The position numbers were made by a program, and so were the translations under genes. A stretch of DNA of 59,880 bases from Minisyncoccota bacterium (lineage in GTDB: Bacteria; Patescibacteriota; Minisyncoccia; Phycocordibacterales; CAIJYI01). This document shows, in pieces, positions 1 to 7,560 of this stretch; within the stretch, counting starts at the first letter, position 1, and each line of letters starts with the position of its first letter. The notes below the pieces were generated by a model that saw only the letters and a program-made list of their open reading frames with translations, ran no database searches and was not told where the DNA came from. Location of the stretch: the NCBI GenBank assembly GCA_023229825.1, contig JALNYN010000004.1:1-59880 (forward strand), in the 5' to 3' direction.

Positions 1-364
1 TTTGTGAACCACCGGAAACCATATGAAAAACCCCATTTTTCATTCCGCCGACTTGATCAACAATAACGTTTCCATCCAGTTTTCCTTTAATATTATATAT
101 GACTTTTACATCAAATTGTCCTTCTGCCCCTCGCCACGGTCTATCCGATTTGTTCCCAATTTGTGAGATAACTTTTCCAACAAATACGTTTTGTCCAAAG
201 CCGACCATTCCAATGTCTGAAAAAACATCATCGACATAACTTGGATTCATAACGGCAACCTGATAATGCTTTTGACCGGGCATAAGCCCAAATTTTAATC
301 CCGCGAACACAATGGCGCCTATGAGCAATAGTCCCTCAACAATATACCTTGTTTTTTTATTCAT
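1..364 (-). CDS. Secreted/anchored protein, paralogue of the gene at 674-1333 (3' end cut by window edge)
   Basis: The gene starts at an ATG at 364 and runs off the left window edge, so about 121 N-terminal residues are visible. Residues 7-24 form a hydrophobic segment (signal or membrane anchor). The rest matches the protein encoded at 674-1333: both share a VGF..N.F.GKV block, then a V.YNIKG/IISNIKG block, then a GG.KNG stretch followed by a GG.Q turn. The family is not one I recognise; it looks like a small extracytoplasmic beta-rich domain. The pair is separated by a broken metalloprotease fragment, so the region looks like a tandem duplication of a [domain protein + metalloprotease] unit. 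Confidence 0.75.
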   Translation of the reverse strand, partial: MNKKTRYIVEGLLLIGAIVFAGLKFGLMPGQKHYQVAVMNPSYVDDVFSDIGMVGFGQNVFVGKVISQIGNKSDRPWRGAEGQFDVKVIYNIKGKLDGNVIVDQVGGMKNGVFHMVSGGSQ

Positions 365-395
365 ACAATTTAATTTTAAGTAAATTTACTAAAGT

Positions 396-599
396 TTAAT
401 GAGGTGTTTTATAGCAAGTCGATGCTGTCCAACAGTAGGTATAGTCCGCAATATCTTGAACTCCAAAACCCGTCTGATTCACAAGAGAATAATGCATTAT
501 GTTGCCGATATAACTGTGAGCCAGCCCAAGAGTGTGTCCGAGCTCATGCATCCCTGTGTGTTGAATTTGTATGGTCCTGGTATACCGACATAATAACAC
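396..599 (-). pseudogene. Truncated metzincin metalloprotease C-terminus
   Basis: This frame keeps the zinc signature HELGHTLGLAH and a downstream Met-turn-like NIMHY, then ends DYTYCW..STC. That layout matches the last 50 residues of the large protein at 1354-3522 (HELGHALGLDH, NIMYAY, DYTYCW..NC). Everything upstream of the zinc helix is missing: the sequence before 599 is a terminator hairpin (625-654) and then the next gene. It is therefore read as a 5'-truncated copy left by a tandem duplication. A short expressed product is unlikely, because no start context is visible and the catalytic domain would lack its beta-sheet half. Confidence 0.6.
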
Positions 600-624
600 A
601 TCACACCACGATAATCAGTGGAAA

Positions 625-654
625 GAAAAAGTTCGACGTTTGCCGAACTTTTTC
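625..654 (-). terminator. Rho-independent terminator after the gene at 674-1333
   Basis: An 11-bp perfect stem (GAAAAAGTTCG paired with CGAACTTTTTC) with an 8-nt loop lies 20 nt past the minus-strand stop codon. The A/T flanks make it usable in both directions. Confidence 0.75.
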
Positions 655-673
655 ACAATTTTTAGAGATTATT

Positions 674-1333
674 TTATTTAAATTTCTCAGCTTCAGACCT
701 CAACTCTTGCTGCTTTTCAACAGGAAGAGACAAAAAACTGTTTTCATTATCCACATGAAATTTAGAAATTTCTTCGTTTATGTACGCTTTTTTAAATTTT
801 ATCACAGTTTCGTTATTTTCTGAGTTTTTTTTCAGCAACTCATACGATGCATTATCATCCTTGCTGATTAATTCAATTGCATTCGGATGCGAAAGAAGTA
901 AATTCCCTTTTAGTATATGATTCTTTACTGTGGCAAAAACATAGGTATATCCAGGATGAAGCAAATAGCTTTCTGCTTTTCCTGAAACGATTTGATCCCC
1001 TCCCTCTACCACAAACAAAATTCCATTTTTATATCCGCCTTGTTGGTAAACAAAGACCTCACCCTTAAAATCTCCTTTTATATTTGAGATTATATCCACT
1101 GAATACTTAGTTACCGGAGCTTTTGCGAAATCCACTGTCTCAATTTCTTTATTAACTTTTCCAATAAATATATTATCGGAAAATCCTACAAGTATATTAT
1201 CTTTATTGAAATCCGCGACATAAACATTGTGTATATTTTTTGTCACAGGAAATTTTATAAAATTCGCATGAATCCCCGCCGTAAACACAAAAACGACCAT
1301 TAATATTACAGTTCCATATATATATATTTTCAT
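674..1333 (-). CDS. Secreted protein, intact paralogue of the gene at 1-364
   Basis: The product has 219 aa with an N-terminal hydrophobic segment (about residues 4-22) that fits a signal peptide or anchor, followed by a soluble domain rich in beta-type sequence. The shared blocks with the truncated neighbour at 1-364 are VGFSDNIFIGKV (near residue 50), IISNIKGDFKGEV and GGYKNGILFVVEGGDQ. The C-terminal third is charged and helical. No known catalytic motif is visible and I do not recognise the family. It starts 20 nt after the stop of the large metalloprotease at 1354-3522, so the two are probably co-transcribed and may act together outside the cell. Confidence 0.8.
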   Translation of the reverse strand: MKIYIYGTVILMVVFVFTAGIHANFIKFPVTKNIHNVYVADFNKDNILVGFSDNIFIGKVNKEIETVDFAKAPVTKYSVDIISNIKGDFKGEVFVYQQGGYKNGILFVVEGGDQIVSGKAESYLLHPGYTYVFATVKNHILKGNLLLSHPNAIELISKDDNASYELLKKNSENNETVIKFKKAYINEEISKFHVDNENSFLSLPVEKQQELRSEAEKFK

Positions 1334-1353
1334 AAATTTTATCTAATTTTTTA

Positions 1354-3522
1354 TTAATATTCCTGACAATTCATATCTATCCAACAGTAAGTATAGTCAG
1401 TTGTATCTTGGTCCCCTAAGGTTGTTTGTTCATCCATAAAAACATACGCATACATGATGTTTCCATCATAGCTGTGATCTAATCCTAGAGCATGTCCGAG
1501 CTCGTGTATTGCAACATGTTTTTTATTTTCATCTGTGAATGATTCCTGATCAAAATAATATTCGTTTAGCTCAATATCATCAGCCCCTATATTTGGAACA
1601 TATTGACCTGCCCAGCCAGATTGACCAAAATTATCATTAGAAATAGTCAGATCTTCATAATGATAAATATCATCATTGGCAATAAGTATTCCACTGGAGG
1701 TGCTGGTTCTTAGATTATTCCAAGTGTCAATGGCATAATTCCATGCAGTAGAGTATTTTGTACTACCGTCCCAACGAATTTCTTTGCCATGTTCAGAATC
1801 ATGATCAACAGAATTCCAATCATTAATATAATGTAATTTATAAGTAGTTCCATTCGCTGTATTTGAGTAATCAGACCAATTGTTAGCCTCATCAAACGCA
1901 AGCACCCTGTAGCGATATGTCGTGCTCGCAGTAAGTCCGGTATCGCTATATTCACTTACGGTTGAAGTGGCGACAAAGGCAAAATCGGAACACACTGATC
2001 CATTACATCTTTCGACACGATAACCTGCAACCGACCGATTATCGTTTGAACCAGCCCAATCTATATCAATATGAGAGGGTGAGATTGTTATTGCAGTCAG
2101 ATCTTCAGGGTCGGAGGGGGCAATGATATCAGGAATAGTCGGGTCATAAGTGAGAAACGGTATAAAACTAACATAATCACTCACCTCATTGTTATGATCA
2201 CCCGTCGGATTATACTTCGCATTATACGGCCCGCTCGAACTTCCCCAATAGTTATTCGTCGCAGTCGTTGTAGCCAAAGAAGGATTGTAATATGCTTGCG
2301 TTCCATTTCCAAAAAGCGAACTTTGGGTAAGGTTAGTTGTTCCCGCGCCATGTCTGATGCCATACGAGTAACCATTAGAAATGGTGGAAGTAGAGATAGT
2401 AAAAGTTCCGCCATTGTTATAGATATTAGCGGCATAATAGTCGCCTCCCCCGTAACGAATGGTCGCGTAGGAAAAATTGACGGTTCCGTTTGAAGCGGTG
2501 GTAATGCGTCCCCAATTGCCTCCCTCGGGAGTGGTAGTTGCTGAACTGTCTGTATCGTTTAATACGTCGTCTTTGATCGAAGTGAAGTAAATTTGATGGG
2601 TTGAATCTCCATTTGCCGTCAACGCCGCATTGTAGCCGACTTGCAGATATGCAGAGTTGTTCTCGAATTTTACCACGGCTCCGGGACTGACAGTGAGGGT
2701 ATGCCCGTAATTTACGGTATATCCTCCTGATATTATATACGGCAATCCGTCGGCAGACCATGTAGTATTCCTGCCGGTACCGCCTTGCATGACAAAACCG
2801 CGTTTGCCGTAACCGATGTCAGGATTTGAATTGCCGGAATTGGTTAAGGTGAGATAGGAAAGATTAAAAATTCCAGCTGCGGTTGCATTATTGGAAAAAG
2901 TCGAGCCGGTTATGGACACGGTTCCGCTAGATTGTGCATTAATCCCATATGTTCCATTGTCGGCTATAGTGCTCGTTGCGACATTCAAGGTACCGCTTGA
3001 ATGCAGTATGCCACTTGCCGAACTTGATGCGATAGTGGTGTTCTCGACATTAAAAGTTCCGCCGTAGTTGTATAAGTTTCCATAGGTATAGCTTCCTCCA
3101 TAGCGAACGATGGCGTAATGGAGATTTACTTGTCCCCCCGTCCATACTTGTATTCTTCCCCAGTTTCCGGGCTGTACCGGTGCGGAAACACCGTCGGTAT
3201 CTCCTCCGACGGTATCGTCTTTATAGGAAGTGAAATAAACCGGCGAATTTTCCGTGCCGTTGGCATTAACCGTGCCATCTACGATCATCGACGTGGTGGT
3301 CGCTTTGAATTTCACGACTACGCCCGGATCAATGGTAAGCGTTACGCCGGAATTTATCGTAACATCGCTTTCAACGACATATACACTTCCGGCGGTGGTC
3401 CAAGTTGTGTTTACGGAAATATTTCCGGAAACCGGAGTGTACGCAAAAACACTACCGGCTGGTAAAAACATTCCCAAAACGAAGACGAACGAAAACAAAA
3501 AGAGCGAAAGAAATCTTTTCAT
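1354..3522 (-). CDS. Secreted beta-helix / FN3 / matrixin-like metalloprotease
   Basis: Starting at the ATG at 3522 gives 722 aa with a classical signal peptide (residues 1-27, MKRFLSLFLF...AGSVFA). An upstream in-frame ATG would add 17 residues before the signal and is less likely. Residues 30-440 hold two copies of a right-handed beta-helix module, each with a VTINSGVTLTIDPG-type strand, a GNWGRI turn and a YATIRYGG turn. A fibronectin type III domain follows (about 463-555). The C-terminus carries the metzincin zinc helix HELGHALGLDH (about 673-683) and the Met-turn NIMYAY. Matrixin-type activity on extracellular proteins is inferred; the beta-helix suggests binding to surface polysaccharide. 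Confidence 0.8.
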   Translation of the reverse strand: MKRFLSLFLFSFVFVLGMFLPAGSVFAYTPVSGNISVNTTWTTAGSVYVVESDVTINSGVTLTIDPGVVVKFKATTTSMIVDGTVNANGTENSPVYFTSYKDDTVGGDTDGVSAPVQPGNWGRIQVWTGGQVNLHYAIVRYGGSYTYGNLYNYGGTFNVENTTIASSSASGILHSSGTLNVATSTIADNGTYGINAQSSGTVSITGSTFSNNATAAGIFNLSYLTLTNSGNSNPDIGYGKRGFVMQGGTGRNTTWSADGLPYIISGGYTVNYGHTLTVSPGAVVKFENNSAYLQVGYNAALTANGDSTHQIYFTSIKDDVLNDTDSSATTTPEGGNWGRITTASNGTVNFSYATIRYGGGDYYAANIYNNGGTFTISTSTISNGYSYGIRHGAGTTNLTQSSLFGNGTQAYYNPSLATTTATNNYWGSSSGPYNAKYNPTGDHNNEVSDYVSFIPFLTYDPTIPDIIAPSDPEDLTAITISPSHIDIDWAGSNDNRSVAGYRVERCNGSVCSDFAFVATSTVSEYSDTGLTASTTYRYRVLAFDEANNWSDYSNTANGTTYKLHYINDWNSVDHDSEHGKEIRWDGSTKYSTAWNYAIDTWNNLRTSTSSGILIANDDIYHYEDLTISNDNFGQSGWAGQYVPNIGADDIELNEYYFDQESFTDENKKHVAIHELGHALGLDHSYDGNIMYAYVFMDEQTTLGDQDTTDYTYCWIDMNCQEY

Positions 3523-3666
3523 TGTTTTATTGATTACTATTATTTTACTCTTGATCTTATAAAAATGATACATTTTGTTTTTTGCATCGAAAAAATTGGT
3601 TGATAAAAAATTCTCTATCTTTATCCTAGCAAAAGCGAGTTAACGTCCCGATAAATTTTTTTCACC

Positions 3667-3695
3667 AAAAAATCCCCAATGTATATGGGGATTTT
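3667..3695 (-). terminator. Terminator after the response regulator gene
   Basis: The stem AAATCCCC / GGGGATTT with an AT-rich loop is followed on the minus strand by a T run. It sits a few bases past the response regulator stop. Confidence 0.7.
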
Positions 3696-3698
3696 GAG

Positions 3699-4385
3699 TT
3701 ATCCACAGATTTCTTGTTCATCTTTCTTCAATGATATAGCCGTTCGGTTTTGTGCGAATGACGGCTTTTTTCTTCTTTGTTTCAATTTTTTGCGTAATTT
3801 CCAGATGTGAGATTCTAAGGTTTTTGTATTACTATCTGGCTGTTCTCCCCAAACTTTTTCCAATATCTCGGTTTTGAGGCAGACCTTTCCTTTATTCATT
3901 AGCAAGAAATTGAGCAGTTGATATTCTTGGTGTGTAAGAGGAACATTTTTTGCCCCGCATTTTATCGTTTGACTATCTGCGTTTAAAGTGAAACCGCAAG
4001 CTGACAAGATCAACGCGTCTTTTTTTCTGTCACGCAATTTTACTATTATTCTTGCATGCAATTCTTTAAACGTGAAGGGTTTTGTTATATAGTCATTCGC
4101 GCCCATCATTAAAAGTTCAACCTTGGTATCCGAATCAAACGTAGCGGACAGTACTATAATGGGAACATCGTTCCCTCTTTGCCTGATCTCGGCACAAATA
4201 TCTTGTCCGCTTTTATAAGGCAATCCGAGGTCTAAAATTATGATATCGTATGTATTGTTTTTTGCTTTTTCAGAACCGATATTGCCGTCTTCCGCCGTAT
4301 CGACAAAAAAACCTCGTTCCCCCAAACTATCTTTTAGAGCAAAAAGAGATTGCACATTATCTTCCACTATCAAAATTTTTTCCAT
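3699..4385 (-). CDS. OmpR/PhoB-type response regulator, orphan, C-terminus frameshifted
   Basis: The receiver domain has the full acidic pocket (E8, D9), the phospho-acceptor D52 in IIILDLGLP, the switch residue T82 (or S80) and K102 in ITKPF. A winged-helix DNA-binding domain follows at about 130-215. As read, the tail is PSFAQNRT... and ends at 3699. One extra A in the A6 run (T run at 3766-3771) would give AVIRTKPNGYIIEER and a stop at 3718, which is the usual family ending with its GY motif. So there is either a real frameshift, a slippage site, or a sequencing error. No histidine kinase lies nearby. ATG at 4385 is preferred over the one at 4400 because family members start right before KILIVED. 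Confidence 0.85.
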   Translation of the reverse strand: MEKILIVEDNVQSLFALKDSLGERGFFVDTAEDGNIGSEKAKNNTYDIIILDLGLPYKSGQDICAEIRQRGNDVPIIVLSATFDSDTKVELLMMGANDYITKPFTFKELHARIIVKLRDRKKDALILSACGFTLNADSQTIKCGAKNVPLTHQEYQLLNFLLMNKGKVCLKTEILEKVWGEQPDSNTKTLESHIWKLRKKLKQRRKKPSFAQNRTAISLKKDEQEICG

Positions 4386-4540
4386 ATTATTATTTTGCAT
4401 TTTTAGTGTAGCAATTCGTTTGTCCGTCGTCCACTACGAATACCAAATCCAACTAACTGCTTCTCTTGTTTTTTGTGCGCCGAAATCGCTATTATATTCG
4501 TCGTACTTTAAGATTTATAAACTTTACAACTTGATGAACT

Positions 4541-4581
4541 CAACAAAAAACAACACTTTTTTGAAGTGTTGTTTTTTGTTG
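4541..4581 (-). terminator. Terminator after rpsR
   Basis: A long A/T-rich stem (about 18 bp, core AACACTT/AAGTGTT) lies immediately after the rpsR stop codon. It is symmetric enough to work in both directions. Confidence 0.75.
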
Positions 4582-4812
4582 TTATCGTCCTACAAACGGG
4601 AGGAGCCCCATGAATCTGGCATTTTTTACGGCGAGCGCTAATTTTCTTTGGTTCTTCGTGCTCGTGCCGGTTTTCTTTCTGGAGATGATCCTGGCGTAAG
4701 GGTCGAGGAATTTTTTCAAAAGCTCGACGTCTTTGTAGTCGATGTGTTTGATGTTGTTAGAAGCAAAATAGCAGGGCTTCTTTTCGCGTTTTTGGTTCAT
4801 GTTTCCGTACAT
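4582..4812 (-). CDS. rpsR: Ribosomal protein bS18
   Basis: The 76-aa product shows the bS18 core: a CYFASNN.KHIDYKD segment, LL.KFL, IISRKKTGTS, then K.QRKLA.AVKNARFMGLLPF. It binds the platform of the 30S subunit next to bS6. It is the last gene of rpsF-ssb-rpsR, the usual bacterial order, with 28 nt between ssb and rpsR. An alternative start at 4800 (MNQKREKKP) would drop four residues and is about equally plausible. A strong hairpin at 4541-4581 ends the operon. Confidence 0.96.
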   Translation of the reverse strand: MYGNMNQKREKKPCYFASNNIKHIDYKDVELLKKFLDPYARIISRKKTGTSTKNQRKLALAVKNARFMGLLPFVGR

Positions 4813-4840
4813 TAAATTTATTTTCCCTTTAAATGATTAG

Positions 4841-5308
4841 CTAAAATGGTATTTCGTCCAAGTTGATCTCTTCGTCGGGATACTGAATGGTATCCACTTC
4901 TTGTTTTGGCGCACTTTGCGGTTTTTGACCGCCGTTTGATTGAGGCTGTTGATTCATTGGCGCGGCACCGCCTCCGGTTCCCGTCGGTCTCGGACCGAAC
5001 TGTACATGATCGGCGATTATTTCGGTGCGATAGTGTTTTACGTTGTCTTTATCCCAGCTTCTGGTCGTCATGCGTCCTTCAACCAATACCGAACTTCCTT
5101 TGGTCAAATATCTCGCCACATTTTCCGCCTGAGCTCCGAACACCACGATGTTGTGATAATCGGTTCCCTCTTGTCGAGCGCCGTTCTTGTCTTTCCAGAC
5201 GCGATTGGTCGCTACGGAGAACGTAGTAACTTTGGTACCCGATGGAATGGCTTTCATTTCCGGGTCTCTTGTTAAATTACCGATGACGATGGCTTTGTTT
5301 AAATACAT
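4841..5308 (-). CDS. ssb: Single-stranded DNA-binding protein
   Basis: The 155-aa protein starts MYLNKAIVIGNLTRDPEMK and carries the SSB OB-fold through about residue 104 (RVWKDKNG, YHNIVVFG..AENVARYL, KGSSVLVEGR). A Gly/Gln/Pro-rich linker follows. The acidic tip DEEINLDEIPF matches the conserved DDDIPF-type tail that recruits repair and replication partners. Length is normal. It lies between rpsF and rpsR in one operon. The short rpsF-ssb gap holds a copy of a small dispersed GC-rich repeat (5322-5352). Confidence 0.96.
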   Translation of the reverse strand: MYLNKAIVIGNLTRDPEMKAIPSGTKVTTFSVATNRVWKDKNGARQEGTDYHNIVVFGAQAENVARYLTKGSSVLVEGRMTTRSWDKDNVKHYRTEIIADHVQFGPRPTGTGGGAAPMNQQPQSNGGQKPQSAPKQEVDTIQYPDEEINLDEIPF

Positions 5309-5321
5309 GCAAATTTTTCCT

Positions 5322-5352
5322 TGCCCTCCGTAGCTTTAGCGAAGGAGGGGCG
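5322..5352. repeat. SFAEASQ-type short dispersed repeat, copy 1
   Basis: The core GCCCTCCGTAGCTTTAGCGA continues with AGGAGGG and forms a CCCTCC/GGAGGG stem. Related copies lie inside ileS (16752-16784) and inside the right-edge repeat (59756-59786). This copy separates rpsF from ssb. Confidence 0.6.
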
Positions 5353-5365
5353 CTTGTAACTCGCT

Positions 5366-5881
5366 TTATTCAATGATCAATCCTTCGAGTTCTTTGTCGA
5401 GCTCCACTTCATTCACGGCTTCTTTCGGAGCTTCTTCCTTCACCGCGCCTGCGGTTTCGGGCTGTTCTTTTTCCTTCATAAGCGGTTTTGCGATCGGCTT
5501 TCCCGCATAAGACGGTTTTCTGATAAGAGTGTTCTCCCGGATGGTTTTGATGATAGTGAAGCGCAGGACGTTTTCAAGAGATTCAATGGATTTCTTGATC
5601 ACCGCCACTGTTTTAGGATCGCCATCAAACTTCACCCATCCGAAATAAGCGTTTTCAAACTTGGTTTTCTTGTTTGAAAATACCTTGAACATCGGATAAG
5701 CCAAAGTGATAAGTCTTGGGTCCTCATCTGAGAACACCGTGCCACCAGCTTTTGCGATTTGTTCCTTAATAAGCGCCGTTTGAGCGGCCAAATCAGCCTC
5801 CTGTATGTAAGGAAGCAGCAAATAACCCACTTCATAGACGCGAAGCTCGGTCTCGAGCTCTATTTTTTCCTCGTTTTCCAT
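5366..5881 (-). CDS. rpsF: Ribosomal protein bS6
   Basis: With the start at 5881 the product is 171 aa. The bS6 fold covers roughly residues 12-115 (YEVGYLLLPYI, FSDEDPRLITLAYPMFK, NAYFGWVKFDGDP, LRFTIIKTI). The acidic C-terminal extension (about 125-171) is longer than in E. coli. The start is fixed by the promoter: TTGCAT, 17 nt, TAGTAT, then 7 nt to ATG, so the mRNA would begin at the start codon. Longer frames upstream run through that promoter and are rejected. First gene of rpsF-ssb-rpsR. Confidence 0.93.
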   Translation of the reverse strand: MENEEKIELETELRVYEVGYLLLPYIQEADLAAQTALIKEQIAKAGGTVFSDEDPRLITLAYPMFKVFSNKKTKFENAYFGWVKFDGDPKTVAVIKKSIESLENVLRFTIIKTIRENTLIRKPSYAGKPIAKPLMKEKEQPETAGAVKEEAPKEAVNEVELDKELEGLIIE

Positions 5882-5917
5882 AGGACGAATACTAACAAAG
5901 ATTTGGGAGAAATGCAA
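5882..5917 (-). promoter_or_regulatory. rpsF operon promoter, leaderless
   Basis: On the minus strand the -35 TTGCAT (5912-5917) and -10 TAGTAT (5889-5894) are 17 nt apart. Seven nt separate the -10 from the ATG, placing the transcript start at about the A of ATG. Confidence 0.8.
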
Positions 5918-6025
5918 ATTTTGGGCTATTGCAGAACATACCAATATACGAATGGGTACCAATATACAAATGGATACGAATACGGACGACATCGTTAGCA
6001 TTCGTTAGTCTTTTGTGTGTTGTAT

Positions 6026-6808
6026 CTATATGTTAAAAGCGCGAAAAGCATTTCGCACCATCGCTTCTCGGACCATTTCGAGGTCTTGTTCTTTAATATT
6101 GGCAATGACCTTAACAACCTCTTCCACGTACACGGGTTCATTCCTTTTTCCTCGATACGGGACAGGGGCGACATAAGGACAGTCGGTCTCGGATAAAATT
6201 TTGTCCAAAGGGGCGTATTTTACCGTTTCGTCATAATTTCTGGCAAATGTCAGCACGCCGGTAAAAGAGATCGTAAAATCGAGATCAAAATATTTTTTTG
6301 CGGTTTCGGGGCCTTCGGAGAAAAAGTGGATGTTTCCGCGAAGTTTTTCGCTGTATTCTTTCTTTTTTGACTCCAAGATTTGGAGGAGATCAGGGTGAGC
6401 GTCGCGGCAGTGGATCATGAGAGGTAAAGCGTTGGAAACGGCCAGATCGATATGTTTTTCAAAAAGCGCGGTTTGCCGAACTGCTTCCTCTACCCTTTTC
6501 TCCTCCGGAACGCGGGAAAAATCGAGCCCGCATTCTCCGATCGCGACGACTTTCTTTTCACTCGCGAATTTTCGATAGATCGCTTCATCAAAAATTTCAT
6601 CAGCATCATCGGTCGGATGGAGTCCGATCGCGGCGTACAACCCTTCGTTTGCCCGTGCCAGCGTTATGGCGTCTTCTGACATTTTTCGATCGGTACCGAC
6701 CACCAAAGACCACACGCCGCGCTCCTTCATGCGCGACAAAACTTCCGCACGATCACCATCGAAACGCGCATCGTTGAGATGGGAGTGGGAATCGAAAAAG
6801 AGAGGCAT
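6026..6808 (-). CDS. tatD: TatD-family metal-dependent DNase
   Basis: The 260-aa product is a TIM-barrel hydrolase of the TatD family. Metal ligands are visible: H-x-H in DSHSHLNDARF near the N-terminus, the Glu in AIGECGLDF, the His in LMIHCRDAH, a further His in GNIHFFS, and the Asp in ETDCPY. Members cut single-stranded and damaged DNA with a 3'-5' exonuclease activity. Length is normal. The start lies at the edge of a heptamer-repeat hairpin (6815-6906), and no clear Shine-Dalgarno site is seen. It is not obviously in an operon with rpsF. Confidence 0.93.
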   Translation of the reverse strand: MPLFFDSHSHLNDARFDGDRAEVLSRMKERGVWSLVVGTDRKMSEDAITLARANEGLYAAIGLHPTDDADEIFDEAIYRKFASEKKVVAIGECGLDFSRVPEEKRVEEAVRQTALFEKHIDLAVSNALPLMIHCRDAHPDLLQILESKKKEYSEKLRGNIHFFSEGPETAKKYFDLDFTISFTGVLTFARNYDETVKYAPLDKILSETDCPYVAPVPYRGKRNEPVYVEEVVKVIANIKEQDLEMVREAMVRNAFRAFNI

Positions 6809-6814
6809 GCGTTT

Positions 6815-6906
6815 GAAGAGAATAGAAAATAGAGAATTGAGAATAGAACATGAAAAACTATCTTCGTTTATGTTTTTTCTATTCTCTATTTTCTATTCTC
6901 TATTTC
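6815..6906. repeat. Paired heptamer-repeat hairpin (word AGAATAG / CTATTCT)
   Basis: The left arm (6815-6857) is a degenerate 7-bp tandem repeat of AGAATAG. The right arm (6872-6906) is its inverse complement. A short spacer separates them. The unit lies between tatD and the pilin gene, and its right end abuts the pilin stop codon. Confidence 0.85.
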
Positions 6907-6917
6907 GAACTTTTGTT

Positions 6918-7499
6918 TTATCCTCCTAAGAAATTGTAAGTCGTGGACACGCCAAGGCCTTTTACTATGGCGTGAACGATGAGCCATGCGGCGAGGGCAA
7001 TGCAAAGACCGAGCGCGACCGTACCGAAGATCTCATGCGCTTGTTTTATATTGCCTTCATTGCCTGCGGCGGAAAGATACAGCCAGCCAGCCCACGCGAA
7101 CGAAATGGCGGCGAGAGGAACAGCGAGAACGAACAAAAGGAAGTTCATGATGCGCTGCAAGAGATCTATAAACGCCTGAAAATTACACTCCATGGGATCA
7201 TTTCCTTTGCCGCACTGGACCAATCCGCCCCCGTTAGACGTCGCTGAACCGGTGGGTGCCGGAGTAGAGGAACAGCACCAAAGACCGGAGGGCTGACCTG
7301 ACTGATTGAGACAAGTACCGTATGCGGGCAAAAATCCTGCACAACCGCTCACGAGGCACGCTCCGCTGCATGGTGTCTGAGCCTCAGCTTCTTTTGCAAA
7401 AGAAAAAAACGAGGAAGAGAAAGCGTAAGCAAAAACGAAGAGCATAAAAAGCGACAAAACACCGCTTAAAAAGTTTCGAGAGATATTTAAATTTTTCAT
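6918..7499 (-). CDS. VirB2/TrbC-like T4SS pilin
   Basis: The 193-aa protein has an N-terminal signal segment (about 9-32) ending near AKEAEAQ. A Cys-rich stretch follows (CSGACLVSGCAGF, GTCL, LWCCSS), with further Cys at VQCGKG and MECNF. Two C-terminal membrane helices (about 112-140 and 155-182) resemble TrbC/VirB2 pilins. Such pilin-like genes are common in Patescibacteria and are linked to surface appendages or DNA uptake. No VirB4/VirD4 partner lies in the window, so its machine must be encoded elsewhere. A GTATGAT -10-like box lies about 50 nt upstream. Confidence 0.7.
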   Translation of the reverse strand: MKNLNISRNFLSGVLSLFMLFVFAYAFSSSFFSFAKEAEAQTPCSGACLVSGCAGFLPAYGTCLNQSGQPSGLWCCSSTPAPTGSATSNGGGLVQCGKGNDPMECNFQAFIDLLQRIMNFLLFVLAVPLAAISFAWAGWLYLSAAGNEGNIKQAHEIFGTVALGLCIALAAWLIVHAIVKGLGVSTTYNFLGG

Positions 7500-7560
7500 A
7501 AAATTATTTTTGTAATTTCAAATTTTACCAATGCGTCTGCTACTCTCCCATCATACCATT

